Shown here in pieces: positions 9,901 to 18,005 of a stretch of DNA of 64,000 nt. Under the pieces are notes generated by a model. That model did not search any database, was not told the origin of the DNA, and saw only the letters and a program-made list of their open reading frames with translations. The stretch is from positions 1 to 64,000 of the forward strand of contig NZ_BJFL01000022.1 of the NCBI RefSeq assembly GCF_005405885.1. The letters run 5' to 3'. The DNA is from Gandjariella thermophila. GTDB taxonomy: Bacteria; Actinomycetota; Actinomycetes; Mycobacteriales; Pseudonocardiaceae. How positions within the stretch are numbered: position 1 is the first letter of the stretch; every line of letters starts with the position of its first letter. A program made the position numbers and the translations under genes.

Positions 9901-10785
9901 CAGCCCGGCGACGTAGCTGGCGAAGGCCAGGAAGGTGCCCAGGCTGACCTGACCGTGCAGCGCCATCCAGCCGCCCAGCGCGAGCACCCCGACCTGCCCG
10001 GCCGCGGGCAGCGCGCTCAGCGTGGCCTGCGGCTTCGCCGTCAGCCGCGCGGCGCGCAACCGCTCCGCGTACAGCCGCCGGGCCCGGCTCTCCAGCCGGG
10101 CCACCTCCCGCGCCTCCTGGCCGAAGCCCTTGACCACCCGGACCCCGGTGACCGTCTCCTCGACGTGCTGCGCCAGGTCGGCGGCGCGCTGCTGGGCCGA
10201 CCAGGTGGCCGGGAACAGCCGCCGCCGGCTGTGCACCGCGATCACCGCCACGGTGGGCGAGACGACCAGCGCGATCAGCGTCAGCGTCGGGGACAGCCAC
10301 AGCATCGCGCCGAGCGAGGCCACCGCGAACACCGCGGTGCCCACCGACAGCGGGATCATCGACAGCAGCCCCTGCAGCAGTTGCAGGTCGCTGATCGACC
10401 GGGACACCACCTGGCCGGTGCGCAGCGCGTCCTGCTTGCCGCCGTCCAGCCGCTGCACCGCACGGAACACCGCCTGCCGCAGGTCGTGCTGGACGTCCAG
10501 GGACAGCCGGCCACCGAGGTAGCGGCGGACGAACGCGGTGCCGAAGGTGAGCAGGTGCATGCCGACCAGGCCGGCGATCAGCCAGGACAGGCCCGTGGTG
10601 CGCCCGCCGACCGCGTCGTCCACCACGACGCGGACCAGCAGGGGGCCGGCCGCCTGCAGGCCGACACCGACCATCGACGCGGCCAGCGACAGCACCACCA
10701 GGCCGCGGTGCCGCCAGCACGCCGCCCACAGCCGGCGGATCCAGCCGTGCCGCCGCGGCGCGGGGCTGCTCTCGGTTCCCGACAC
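6970..10785 (-). CDS. Fused tandem ABC exporter (TMD-NBD-TMD-NBD)
   Basis: A 1271-aa single-chain exporter. A six-helix membrane domain is followed by nucleotide-binding domain 1 (Walker A G-T-P-G-S-G-K-S-T near residue 380, signature L-S-G-G-Q-R-Q). A Pro/Ala/Glu-rich linker covers about 590-690. The second half repeats the layout (Walker A G-A-T-G-A-G-K-S-T near 1053). Its second signature reads L-S-A-G-Q-R-Q and is followed by L-L-L-D-E-A-T-A. Both ATP sites look usable. Mycobacterial Rv0194 has the same fused plan and is linked to multidrug efflux, so drug or lipid export is a fair guess; the substrate is unknown. The GTG start at 10785 has no strong ribosome-binding site. It is followed by kgd on the same strand, and no direct link is evident. 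Confidence 0.93.
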   Translation of the reverse strand: MSGTESSPAPRRHGWIRRLWAACWRHRGLVVLSLAASMVGVGLQAAGPLLVRVVVDDAVGGRTTGLSWLIAGLVGMHLLTFGTAFVRRYLGGRLSLDVQHDLRQAVFRAVQRLDGGKQDALRTGQVVSRSISDLQLLQGLLSMIPLSVGTAVFAVASLGAMLWLSPTLTLIALVVSPTVAVIAVHSRRRLFPATWSAQQRAADLAQHVEETVTGVRVVKGFGQEAREVARLESRARRLYAERLRAARLTAKPQATLSALPAAGQVGVLALGGWMALHGQVSLGTFLAFASYVAGLVGPARMLGSLMVTAQLARAGVERVYELIDSQPEVVDRPGAVAVPGGPLEVELDAVRFGYTRSEPVLDGVSLRVRPGETLALVGTPGSGKSTVSLLLPRFYDVQSGVIRVGPPGAPVDIRELRLRSLRQAVGVVFEEAFLFSDTVRANIAYGRPDATEEEIVAAARAAEAHGFIEALPQGYDTVVGERGLTLSGGQRQRIALARALLSNPRVLVLDDATSAVDTATESAIHATLRSVTAQRTTLLIAHRRSTLALADRIAVLDAGRLVDVGTREELEQRCELFRELLAGPGEAIEAPNLRAGAALEPGPDGTTPTLWAEPAEPRPAEPESAPAATRAASSGRAPAIRGALSSGSAALGGQPATPELLARVNALPPATAQPRLSGVNPTAPDPRFGLARLLYPARWALLVVGLLVVVDTVTSMAVPSLVRHGIDGGVVGHATSALWTAAGLGALLVAVGWGELATNTVLTARVGERLLYLLRLRSYAHLQRLGLDYYEREMAGRIMTRMTTDVDALSTFLQTGLITAVVSILTVLGITVALVLTDLSLALVALAALPVLVAATVAFRRLSSVAYAEARERVSAVNADMQENVSGLRVAQAYTREAHSARAFAERSDAYRRSRLRAQRYIATYFPFVTLLSGLVQAAVLAVGARRVAAATLTPGVLLAFMLYLELFFSPVQQLSGVFDGYQQAKVGLRRIAELLRTPTSVRAAERPVPVPPRLRGEIELRDVSFHYPGVDTPALDRVSLRVAPGETVALVGATGAGKSTLVKLLARFYDATGGRVLVDGVDVREYDLAGYRQRLGIVPQEAHLFTGDVAGNIGYGRPDAPPAAVERATRAVGALDVVASLPLAFRQPVGERGQGLSAGQRQLVALARAELVEPDVLLLDEATAALDPATEAAVLAASDRLARRRTTFVVAHRLATAARADRIVVLDAGRIVEDGSHADLIAAGGHYARLWRYGGQIESSDGSPDDTAAA

Positions 10786-10855
10786 AAGGTCAGGCTAAGG
10801 AACCGCACCGACAGTCTGCCGGCGTGCTGGCGGCCGCCCGGTCGCCGGACCGGGT

Positions 10856-11695
10856 TCAGGTGATGTCCCGCTCCCTGGCGACCACCCAGCCGGCGAGGCC
10901 GAGGACCAGCGCGTATGCGGCGAACACCAGCGCGCTGCCCCACCACGGCGGCGTGTCCGCCAGCGTCAGCAGGTCCTTGAGCTGCTGGAAGTTGGCGTGG
11001 CTGCGCACCGCGCCCGGCATCTCGTCGAAGAACAGCCGCAACGACAGTTCGGTGGTCGCGTTGCTGCCGGCCGCGTTCGGCAGGTAGGGCGGCACCTTGT
11101 CCAGATGCTGGTGGCCGAGCACGGTGGCGAGGACCCGCTCCACCAGCAGCGTGTAGAGCAGCAGCGTGAGAACGGCGCCGATCTGGCTGCCGACCAGCGC
11201 GCCCAGGCCCACGCCGAGCAGCGTCCACAGCACCATGACCAGCACGCCCACCCCGCACATGGCCAGCCACGAGCCGAGCCCGGGAAAGTCCGTGCCGTGC
11301 GCGCCGGCGGCCGCGCCGATCGTGCCGAACACCGCGCAGGCCAGCCCGTACGCCACGCCGACGACCGCGTAGGCGACCACCTTCGCGACCAGCACCGCGC
11401 CCCGGGACGAGCCGGTGAGGTACGTCGTGGTGATCGTGCGGTGCCGGATCTCCCCGGTCAGCGCGGTGGCGCCGTAGACGGCGGGGAAGATGCTGGCGAA
11501 GTTCAGGCCGAACGCGAACGTGGGCAGCACCGTCGGCAGCGAGGCCCCCAGCTCCGACTTGAGCGCGTCCAGCGTGCCGAACGCCGCGCCCAGCCAGGTG
11601 AAGCCCAGCGCGATCAGTGCGGCCGGGATCATCAGCCCCCACCACATCTTGGTGGAGAGGATCTTCCGGAGCTCGGCCTTGATCAGCGCGCCCAT
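10856..11695 (-). CDS. ABC-2 type transporter permease
   Basis: A 279-aa membrane protein beginning M-G-A-L-I-K-A-E-L-R-K-I-L-S-T-K-M-W-W, the usual cytoplasmic lead-in of ABC-2 permeases, with about six hydrophobic segments. The ATG at 11695 shares its A with the TGA of the upstream ATPase (TGATG). GGGAGG just upstream supports this start and excludes an ATG six codons earlier, which overlaps that site. It pairs with the adjacent ATPase to form an exporter of unknown substrate; relatives with this layout are often multidrug or self-resistance transporters. Confidence 0.92.
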   Translation of the reverse strand: MGALIKAELRKILSTKMWWGLMIPAALIALGFTWLGAAFGTLDALKSELGASLPTVLPTFAFGLNFASIFPAVYGATALTGEIRHRTITTTYLTGSSRGAVLVAKVVAYAVVGVAYGLACAVFGTIGAAAGAHGTDFPGLGSWLAMCGVGVLVMVLWTLLGVGLGALVGSQIGAVLTLLLYTLLVERVLATVLGHQHLDKVPPYLPNAAGSNATTELSLRLFFDEMPGAVRSHANFQQLKDLLTLADTPPWWGSALVFAAYALVLGLAGWVVARERDIT

Positions 11696-12768
11696 CACGC
11701 GTTGCCTCCCCATCCGGTGCCCTGCTGCGGGTGCTGCGGGTTCTGCTGCGGGTAGCCGGGTTGCTGGTACGTCGGTGCCTGGTAGGCCTGCTGCGGTGCG
11801 CCACCCGCCGGCGGCCCCCAGCCACCGCCCGGCGGCTGCCCGTACGGGTTGTGCTGGGCCGCGGTGAACTGGCCGCTGGTCAGCCGGAAGAACAGCTGCT
11901 CGAGGTCGAGTTGCTCCTCCTGCATGCCGTAGACGGCCACACCCGCGGCGAGCGCGATGTCCGCGATCCGCATGCTGTCCGCGCCGCTCACCGCGAGTTG
12001 ACCGTCCGGAGTGGACTCCACCTCGGTGATGCCGTCCTCCTGCAGTGCCTTCACCAGGGCGTGCGGATCGGCCGGGCGGACCAGCACCCGGGTCTGCTGC
12101 TGCCTGCGCAGGTCGTCCAACTGCCCGTAGTACATGGTCTGGCCGCGGCTGATGATGACGACCTGGTCGACCGTCTGCTCGATCTCCGCGAGCAGGTGGC
12201 TGGACACCAGCACGGTCCGGCCGCTGCGGGCGAAGGACTGCAGGAAGCTCCGCAGCCAGGCGATGCCCTCCGGGTCCAGGCCGTTGGCGGGTTCGTCCAG
12301 GACCAGCACCTGCGGGTCGCCGAGCAGCGCGGTGGCCAGCGCCAGCCGCTGCTTCATGCCCATGGAGAAGCCGCCCGCCTTGCGGTCGGCCGCCGCGTCA
12401 AGCCCGACGAGCTGCAGCACCTGCTCGGCGCGCTCGTCCGGCACCCCCATCGCCGCCGCGTACACCCGCAGGTGGTTGCGCGCGCTGCGGTTCGGGTGGA
12501 AGCCCTGCGCCTCCAGCACCGCGCCGACCACCCTGGCCGGGTTGCCGAGTCGGTGGAACGGCTGGCCGTTGATCGTGGCCGTGCCCGAGGTGGGCTTCAC
12601 CAGGCCCAGCAGCATGCGCAGCGTCGTGGTCTTTCCGGCGCCGTTGGGACCGAGGAAACCGGTCACCGAGCCGGGCTCCACGGTGAAGCTGAGATTCTGT
12701 ACCGCGGTGACCTGGCCGAACTGCTTGGTCAGCCCCTGCACCACGATGCGGCCGCTGCCGTCGTGCAC
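11695..12768 (-). CDS. ABC transporter ATP-binding protein (DrrA/CcmA-like) with Pro/Gln-rich tail
   Basis: A 357-aa protein starting at a GTG preceded by GGGGAG. It has Walker A G-P-N-G-A-G-K-T-T-T, a signature reading F-S-M-G-M-K-Q-R in place of the usual L-S-G-G-Q, Walker B V-L-V-L-D-E-P, and a D-loop/H-loop ending S-S-H-L-L. The C-terminal 50 residues are a low-complexity Gln/Pro/Gly/Tyr tail, unusual for an ABC ATPase but seen in actinobacterial versions. It overlaps the permease by one base, so the two subunits are translationally coupled. Drug or lipid export is plausible; the substrate is not known. Confidence 0.93.
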   Translation of the reverse strand: MHDGSGRIVVQGLTKQFGQVTAVQNLSFTVEPGSVTGFLGPNGAGKTTTLRMLLGLVKPTSGTATINGQPFHRLGNPARVVGAVLEAQGFHPNRSARNHLRVYAAAMGVPDERAEQVLQLVGLDAAADRKAGGFSMGMKQRLALATALLGDPQVLVLDEPANGLDPEGIAWLRSFLQSFARSGRTVLVSSHLLAEIEQTVDQVVIISRGQTMYYGQLDDLRRQQQTRVLVRPADPHALVKALQEDGITEVESTPDGQLAVSGADSMRIADIALAAGVAVYGMQEEQLDLEQLFFRLTSGQFTAAQHNPYGQPPGGGWGPPAGGAPQQAYQAPTYQQPGYPQQNPQHPQQGTGWGGNA

Positions 12769-12914
12769 GGTTTCTCCCCTTTCGGGTGCGCCTGAGAGCG
12801 GCGTCCACGCGTCCTGACGGACGCCGACAGGCCATGCTTCGGTCGCTCGTGTGGTGGCGCCCATCCTGCACCATCCACCCGGACCGGGGCGTACCCGCCA
12901 GGGGTCGAGGGTGT

Positions 12915-13081
12915 CAGTCCTTGTTCCGGAACGCGCGCCGCGATCGCGTCGCCGGGGCGCGACGGGGACATGGCACTCCGGTTGTTCCTGATGGGGCGCC
13001 CCGCCCCCGCGATCGCGGGGTTTCGCGCTGGCGCGTTCCCATACTCGTCATCGCAGCTCAGTCCCGTTCCGGAACAGGCTG
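12915..13081 (-). repeat. Interspersed ~170-bp repeat, copy A (terminal inverted repeats)
   Basis: On the minus strand this element begins CAGCCTGTTCCGGAAC directly after the TGA of the small Cys-motif gene and ends GTTCCGGAACAAGGACTG. The two ends are inverted repeats of each other with small gaps. The interior holds a G/C palindrome around CCGCGATCGCGG. It aligns over nearly its full length with copy B (54281-54450) and over its 3' two thirds with copy C (44548-44667). It lies between two same-strand genes, upstream of the ABC ATPase promoter. The size and termini resemble a MITE or a large REP-like element; it encodes no protein. Confidence 0.8.
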
Positions 13082-13534
13082 TCAGGCGCGCTCGTCGGGC
13101 AGCGCGTGGCGGGCGCCGCTCTCCGGCAGGGCGTGCCGGGGCGCGCGGGCCGGCGCGGGCAGGGCGGGCGGCGCGGCCCGGCGAAACTCGGCCGGGCGCC
13201 GGGCGGCCGATCCCGCGGCTCGCCAGCGGCCGAGCGGGTTGCGCAGCGGGAGCCGGCGTTCCCGGTGCGGCAGGCCCTCACCGATCAGGTGGCGGTGCGC
13301 CATCACCCACACCCGGCAGGGCCAGCGGCGGTGGCGCAGCCAACCCTGGCAGGCGCCGCACCGGCCGCGCTCGTCCGGCTGGTGCACGGACAGCAGCAGC
13401 CGCCAGCCGTCGGTGAGCCGGTGGATCTCGGTGCGGGCCAGCGGCAGCAGGTCGCCCGCGTCGCCCTGCTCCGCGGCCTCGTCGAGCAGGGCCAGCCGGT
13501 GCAGCACGGCCTCGCGCAGCCCGTCGTCGATCAC
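13082..13534 (-). CDS. Hypothetical protein with C-x-x-C/W-P-C motif, basic Pro/Arg-rich tail
   Basis: A 150-aa protein starting at a GTG that overlaps the preceding 19-codon ORF (GTGA) and has GGAAGG upstream. The first 60 residues are helical and acidic. Next comes [12 protein letters not shown] followed by R-R-W-P-C-R-V, the same arrangement as in the product of 2327-2695 and possibly a metal site. The last 60 residues are rich in Arg, Pro and Ala and look disordered. It closes a three-gene coupled unit, and repeat copy A abuts its stop codon. Function unknown. Confidence 0.7.
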   Translation of the reverse strand: MIDDGLREAVLHRLALLDEAAEQGDAGDLLPLARTEIHRLTDGWRLLLSVHQPDERGRCGACQGWLRHRRWPCRVWVMAHRHLIGEGLPHRERRLPLRNPLGRWRAAGSAARRPAEFRRAAPPALPAPARAPRHALPESGARHALPDERA

Positions 13535-13590
13535 GCGGCCTTCCTTTCCGCGAGTTCGCGCGCGACCGCGATCACGTCGCCAGGGCGCAT
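13531..13590 (-). CDS. 19-codon ORF coupled to both neighbours
   Basis: The peptide is [19 protein letters not shown]. Its ATG shares the A of the upstream TGA (TGATG), with GGAGG in the end of the upstream gene, and its own TGA overlaps the GTG of the next gene. Perfect coupling on both sides suggests that it is translated. It may only pass ribosomes from one gene to the next, or may be a real amphipathic micro-protein. No family recognised. Confidence 0.5.
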   Translation of the reverse strand: MRPGDVIAVARELAERKAA

Positions 13591-13805
13591 CACGGCGTCC
13601 CCTCCGGGTCGCGGGTGTCCAGCGCCGGACTGTGCGCCACCTCATCGAGCAGGGTGCGCAGCCGCCGGGTCTGCTGCGCGGAAAGAACCGCGGACGCGCC
13701 GGGCGGGGAGACCAGCAGCACCCGATCGTCCTCGACGAACACGGTCATCGACCGGTCGCGTCCGAACGGGTCGTGGCAGTGCACCCACCCTTGGGGCTCG
13801 GCCAT
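13590..13805 (-). CDS. Small hypothetical protein (71 aa)
   Basis: Starts at an ATG with an excellent GGGAGG site and reads [18 protein letters not shown], then two predicted strands ([17 protein letters not shown]) and a C-terminal helix. It is the first gene of a unit with the 19-codon ORF and the Cys-motif gene. This resembles small conserved actinobacterial proteins of unknown function found near XRE/DUF397 loci; no function can be assigned. Confidence 0.7.
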   Translation of the reverse strand: MAEPQGWVHCHDPFGRDRSMTVFVEDDRVLLVSPPGASAVLSAQQTRRLRTLLDEVAHSPALDTRDPEGTP

Positions 13806-14096
13806 CCCACCTCCCGAATCGCCGGTCGCCGCGGCCGTCGCGGGCCGTCAGCGCCTTCCGTAGGGACTCATCGGTCGGTGCCCCCCATTCGTGCACCACG
13901 CGGGGTCCAATTCACTCTTTTGCGAGGCCGCTCACCCTCTGGAGTGGTCCGATCGGCGGGTATTGGTCAAGTATGGGCGGGTCGGATGGGCGTGTCGCGG
14001 TGTTATTGCCTAAGCTTGCACCGGCGGCTCGCTCCCGGTGACCCCCAGGCCGGTTGAGCGGGCCGCCCCCTTTTGTGCGCACCGAGGTGAAACGGC
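13806..14096. other. Non-coding stretch upstream of the small-gene unit
   Basis: Together with the following hairpin this is a gap of about 347 nt between two minus-strand genes. It is less GC-biased than its surroundings and must hold the promoter of the 71-aa gene. A TTGACC on the minus strand near 13971 could be a -35 element, but no convincing -10 was found. No ORF, repeat or RNA was recognised. Confidence 0.4.
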
Positions 14097-14132
14097 GGCC
14101 CGGCCCCGGCGACATCGCGCCGGGGCCGGGCC
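14097..14132 (-). terminator. Hairpin terminator after ald
   Basis: A perfect 15-bp stem (arms GGCCCGGCCCCGGCG and CGCCGGGGCCGGGCC) with a 6-nt loop begins 20 nt past the alanine dehydrogenase stop codon. It has no U-tract, typical of GC-rich actinobacteria. Confidence 0.75.
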
Positions 14133-14152
14133 GACCGGGTGGGTGGCGACGC

Positions 14153-15277
14153 TCAGCGGGCGGTGCCGACGACGTCGGCGAGCGGGGTGTGCGCCAGGTC
14201 GTGCGCCTGCGCGACCGGGAGGCTGGTCAGCGCGCCCGCGTGCGTGGTAAGGCCCCTGGCCAGCGCACCGTCCGCGCGCAGCGCGTCCTGCCAGCCGCGG
14301 TCGGCGAGCGCGACCGCGTGCGGCAGAGTGACGTTGGTCAGCGCGTAGGTCGACGTGCTGGGCACCGCGCCGGGCATGTTGGCCACGCAGTAGAACAACG
14401 ACTCGTGCACCCGGTAGGTCGGGTCGTCGTGCGTGGTCGGCCGGGAGTCGGCGAAGCAGCCGCCCTGGTCGATGGAGATGTCCACGAGCACCGAGCCCGG
14501 CTTCATCCTGGCCACCACCTCGTTGGAGACCAGTTTCGGCGCGCGGGCGCCGGGCACCAGCACCGCGCCGATCACCATGTCGGCGTCCAGCACGGCGCGC
14601 TCCAGCATGTAGGCGTTGGAGGTGATCGTGCGGATCTGGCCCCGGTAGGTACGGTCCACCTGGCGCAGCCGGTCGACGTTGGTGTCCAGCACCTGCACGT
14701 CGGCGCCCATGCCCAGGGCGATGGTGGCCGCGTTCAGCCCGGCCACCCCGGCGCCGATCACCACGACCCGGGCCGGCGCCACCCCGGGCACGCCGCCCGG
14801 CAGTACGCCGCGCCCGCCCGATGGCCGCATCAGCGCGTACGCGCCGACCTGCGGCGCGAGCCGGCCGGCGACCTCCGACATCGGGGCGAGCAGCGGCAGC
14901 GTGCCGTCCGGCAGTTGCACCGTCTCGTACGCGATCGACGTCGTCCCGGCGTCGAGCAACGCCCTGGTCAGCGCGGCGTCGGCGGCGAGGTGCAGGTAGG
15001 TGAACAGCACCTGGTCGCGGCGCAGCCGGGGATACTCCTCGGCGATCGGCTCCTTGACCTTGAGCACCAGGTCGCCCTCGGCCCAGACGTCGTCGGCGTG
15101 CGGCAGCACCTTCGCGCCCGCGCCGAGGTACTCCTCGTCCGGGATGGCGGAGCCGGCGCCGGCGTCGGCCTCCACGAACACCTGGTGCCCGCGACTGGTC
15201 AACTCGTGCACCCCGGCCGGGGTCAGCGCGACGCGGTACTCGTGGTTCTTGATCTCCCGCGGGACGGCGATCCGCAT
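14153..15277 (-). CDS. ald: Alanine dehydrogenase
   Basis: A 374-aa cytosolic NAD-dependent enzyme that interconverts L-alanine with pyruvate and ammonia. It has the usual start M-R-I-A-V-P-R-E-I-K-N-H-E-Y-R-V, catalytic-region Lys and His (V-K-E-P and Y-L-H-L-A), and a Rossmann fold with V-V-I-G-A-G-V-A-G-L-N near residue 170. The C-terminal half has V-D-I-S-I-D-Q-G-G-C-F. The length matches the family (about 371). It diverges from the serine dehydratase gene, and both products yield pyruvate and ammonium from amino acids. No Lrp/AldR-type regulator is adjacent. Confidence 0.97.
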   Translation of the reverse strand: MRIAVPREIKNHEYRVALTPAGVHELTSRGHQVFVEADAGAGSAIPDEEYLGAGAKVLPHADDVWAEGDLVLKVKEPIAEEYPRLRRDQVLFTYLHLAADAALTRALLDAGTTSIAYETVQLPDGTLPLLAPMSEVAGRLAPQVGAYALMRPSGGRGVLPGGVPGVAPARVVVIGAGVAGLNAATIALGMGADVQVLDTNVDRLRQVDRTYRGQIRTITSNAYMLERAVLDADMVIGAVLVPGARAPKLVSNEVVARMKPGSVLVDISIDQGGCFADSRPTTHDDPTYRVHESLFYCVANMPGAVPSTSTYALTNVTLPHAVALADRGWQDALRADGALARGLTTHAGALTSLPVAQAHDLAHTPLADVVGTAR

Positions 15278-15610
15278 GGCGGCCTCCCTCTCCTCATCTC
15301 CGTGGGCGCGCCGCGCCGCGCACCGATCGTTTGCCTCTGGCTGCCGCCAACGGTCGAGGACATTGTGGCCGGTGTCATCGTGTGTATCGCACCATCACGA
15401 CCCCCCGCCATTGTTCGGGCCGAACAGGGCGCCCGTCCCCGCGCGCGCTCCTCGCCAGCGCGGGTTCCGCCCCGCTGACGGCGCGTTGACAGCCGGGAAG
15501 CGGCGGGCCTACCGTCCTTGCCGCTCGACACCCGTGCCGCCGCACGGCGTGTCGCACAACCGAAAACCGGCCGCGGCGCCGTGCCTACCGCGCACGGCCC
15601 ACAACCCAGG

Positions 15611-15785
15611 CGGGAGAGACCCCGGCGCCAGCCGGGGCGCCGAAGGAGCAAGCTGCCCCACACACTCTCAGGCCCGAAAGACCGTCCGGGTGAGGCAACT
15701 CTGGAAAGCGTGCGCCGTGCGGCGCGCGCACCCACGGTGCAAGCCGCAGCAGCGGTGAAGCTCTCAGGTTCGGCAACAGAGGGGG
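15611..15785 (+). promoter_or_regulatory. Tandem glycine riboswitch upstream of sdaA
   Basis: Two consecutive aptamers. The first (about 15611-15704) has GGGAGAGACC, then GGCGCCGAAGGAGCAAGC, CTCTCAGGC, AAAGACCG and a closing CAACTCTGGA. The second (about 15705-15785) has AAAGCGTG, CACGGTGCAAGCC, GGTGAAGCTCTCAGGTTC and GGCAACAGAGG. These are the conserved core strings of glycine riboswitches in the classic cooperative tandem order. The element ends about 50 nt before the sdaA start, leaving room for a start-occluding or termination switch. It implies that glycine raises serine dehydratase expression, linking glycine to serine to pyruvate flux. In many actinobacteria the same element controls gcv genes, which are not present here. 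Confidence 0.93.
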
Positions 15786-15836
15786 CGGGGGCCGGGCCGC
15801 CGGGCCCGGCTCAGTCACAACACCGTGGAGTGCGCC

Positions 15837-17210
15837 ATGGCGATCAGCGTCTTCGACCTGTTCTCGGTGGGTATCGGACCGTCCAGCTCGCACACCGTGG
15901 GCCCGATGCGGGCGGCCGGCATGTTCGTCGCCCGGCTGCGGTCCGCCGGTGCGCTGCCCAGGGTGACGCGGGTGCGGGTCGAGTTGTTCGGCTCGCTCGG
16001 CGCCACCGGGCACGGGCACGGCAGCCCGAAGGCGGTGATCCTCGGGCTTTCCGGTGAGCGCCCGGAGGCGGTGGACCCGGACAAGGCCGAGGCCAGGGTG
16101 GACGACGTGCGCCGAAGCGGGCAGCTGCTGCTGGCCGGCGACCACGAGATCGCCTTCTCCCAGGACGACGACGTGGTGATGCACCGCAGGAAGCGGCTCC
16201 CGGTGCACCCCAACGGGATACGCTTCGCCGCGTTCGACGCTGAAGGGTCCGAAGTGGACGCCGCGACGTACTACTCGGTCGGCGGCGGGTTCGTGGTGGA
16301 CGGCGACGCCAGCGGTACCGACCGGATCAAGCAGGATCGCACCCCGCTGCGGTACCCGTTCCGCACCGCGGCGGAACTGCTCGCGCACACCAGGAAGGCC
16401 CGCCAACCGATCAGCCGGATCATGCTTGCCAACGAGCTGTCCTGGCGCCGGGAGCCCGACGTCCGGCACGGCCTGCTGCACATCTGGACGGTGATGCAGG
16501 AGTGCGTGGAACGCGGCTGCGCCCGGGAAGGGGTGCTGCCCGGCGGGCTGCGGGTCCGCCGCCGCGCTCCCGACCTGCACCGCCGGCTGGTCGGCGACTA
16601 CTTCGCCACCGACCCGCTGCGGGTCATGGACTGGGTGACGCTGTTCGCCCTGGCGGTCAACGAGGAGAACGCCTCGGGCGGCCGGGTGGTCACCGCGCCG
16701 ACCAACGGCGCGGCCGGCATCGTGCCGGCGGTGCTGCACTACTACACCCGGTTCGTGCCCGGGGCCAGCGACGACGGCGTGGTGCGGTTCCTGCTCACCG
16801 CGGGCGCGATCGGTGTGCTGTTCAAGGAGAACGCGTCCATCTCCGGTGCCGAGGTCGGCTGCCAGGGCGAGGTGGGCTCGGCGTGCTCGATGGCCGCCGC
16901 CGGGCTGGCCGAGGTGCTGGGCGGCAGCCCCGAGCAGGTGGAGAACGCCGCCGAGATCGCCATGGAGCACAACCTCGGGCTCACCTGCGACCCGGTCGGC
17001 GGGCTGGTTCAGGTGCCCTGCATCGAGCGCAACGCCCTGGCCGCGATCAAGGCGATCAGCGCCGCCCGGATGGCACTCCGCGGTGACGGCGCGCACTTCG
17101 TCTCGCTGGACAAGGTGATCAAGACGATGCGCGACACCGGCCGGGACATGAAGGACAAGTACAAGGAAACCGCCCGCGGCGGCCTCGCCGTCAACGTCAT
17201 CGAGTGCTGA
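15837..17210 (+). CDS. sdaA: L-serine ammonia-lyase, iron-sulfur type
   Basis: A 457-aa single-chain enzyme that deaminates L-serine to pyruvate. It begins [22 protein letters not shown], the beta-domain signature. Its Cys residues at 342, 384 and 395 match, shifted by one, the three [4Fe-4S] ligands of the Legionella enzyme (343, 385, 396). The chain ends in Cys 457, corresponding to the C-terminal Cys that caps the cluster in that enzyme, so tail-in-mouth autoregulation is likely. The ATG at 15837 is chosen over the in-frame GTG at 15825 because GGAG lies between them at good spacing. It is controlled by the glycine riboswitch upstream. Confidence 0.97.
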   Translation: MAISVFDLFSVGIGPSSSHTVGPMRAAGMFVARLRSAGALPRVTRVRVELFGSLGATGHGHGSPKAVILGLSGERPEAVDPDKAEARVDDVRRSGQLLLAGDHEIAFSQDDDVVMHRRKRLPVHPNGIRFAAFDAEGSEVDAATYYSVGGGFVVDGDASGTDRIKQDRTPLRYPFRTAAELLAHTRKARQPISRIMLANELSWRREPDVRHGLLHIWTVMQECVERGCAREGVLPGGLRVRRRAPDLHRRLVGDYFATDPLRVMDWVTLFALAVNEENASGGRVVTAPTNGAAGIVPAVLHYYTRFVPGASDDGVVRFLLTAGAIGVLFKENASISGAEVGCQGEVGSACSMAAAGLAEVLGGSPEQVENAAEIAMEHNLGLTCDPVGGLVQVPCIERNALAAIKAISAARMALRGDGAHFVSLDKVIKTMRDTGRDMKDKYKETARGGLAVNVIEC

Positions 17211-17662
17211 AAATCGCCACCGGCTCGCTGCGACGCCTCGCGCTAGTGCTCGCGGGTTTTCGGCACTGCGCAACGTCTGACGGTCTGGAGACGGCCTGAT
17301 CTTGGTCCGCCCGCTCCTCGGTCATCGCCCCCGGCACGGAGCCGATCACATGGTTGGTGGTGCCGTGTCAGGTTTGCGGCTTGAGGTGTTTCCGTACCGG
17401 TCACGGGCGGTGTGGACGACGTGCATGACCGGGGCTCCGGTCGAGAGTTGCGGGCAGTCCTCACGAAGAGGTGAGGACAGGCGGGAGGGCAGTCTCGTGC
17501 CACGGAGTGGCGAAAGGCCCGCGCCCACCCGACGGTCCGTGACTGGCCGCATGGCACCGTATCCAGGCCGTGACATCGGTGCGGCTTTCGGATGGTGGCG
17601 GGTGTGCCGGCGCGGGCGGATACTCGGACGCGAGGGTCCGGACAATCGGGGGAGTTGTCATC
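17211..17662. other. Non-coding stretch with one hairpin
   Basis: 452 nt between sdaA and the GYD-domain gene. The only clear structure is a perfect inverted repeat at 17457-17478 (arms GTCCTCAC and GTGAGGAC, 6-nt loop), which could be an operator or a weak terminator. Frames crossing the region have no convincing start or codon pattern. The last 30 nt hold the GGGGGAG ribosome-binding site of the next gene. Confidence 0.45.
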
Positions 17663-17983
17663 ATGGCCAAGTTCCTGCTGCAGGCCAGCTACCTGGGAGA
17701 AGGGGCCAAGGGACTGCTCAGGGAGGGCGGCAGCGGCCGCCGCGCCGCCATCGAGGAGGCGGTGGCCAGCGTGGGCGGCCGGGTGGAGTCGATGTACTTC
17801 ACGTTCGGGGACCACGACGTCTGCCTGGTCGTCGACTTCCCGGACAACGTGTCGTCCAGCGCGTTCAGCCTGACCGCGCGGGCGAGCGGCCTGGTGAGCA
17901 CCAGCACCACTCCGCTGCTCACCGTGGAGGAGATCGACGAGGCGGCACGGAAGTCCGTCAGGTACCGCGCTCCGGGAACGTGA
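17663..17983 (+). CDS. GYD-domain protein
   Basis: A 106-aa cytosolic protein. It reads M-A-K-F-L-L-Q-A-S-Y, then R-R-A-A-I-E-E-A-V-A-S-V-G-G, Y-F-T-F-G-D-H-D and a C-terminal T-V-E-E-I-D-E-A. This is the GYD fold: small dimeric alpha/beta-barrel proteins of unclear function. Here the name motif reads G-D-H-D. The start has a strong GGGGGAG site. No operon partner is evident, since the next stretch is a disrupted gene. Confidence 0.85.
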   Translation: MAKFLLQASYLGEGAKGLLREGGSGRRAAIEEAVASVGGRVESMYFTFGDHDVCLVVDFPDNVSSSAFSLTARASGLVSTSTTPLLTVEEIDEAARKSVRYRAPGT

Positions 17984-18005
17984 GCGTGCGGAGCGACCCG
18001 ACTCC

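Noticed and set aside
8089-10863. A 924-codon plus-strand open frame opposite the fused ABC exporter
   Set aside because: Same antisense pattern (His/Gln/Arg/Gly-rich, no start signal); the exporter on the other strand has intact Walker and signature motifs.
15837-17210. Possible split serine dehydratase (alpha and beta subunits)
   Set aside because: The chain is continuous at 457 aa and contains both the beta-type start and the alpha-type cluster Cys, so it is the single-chain form.
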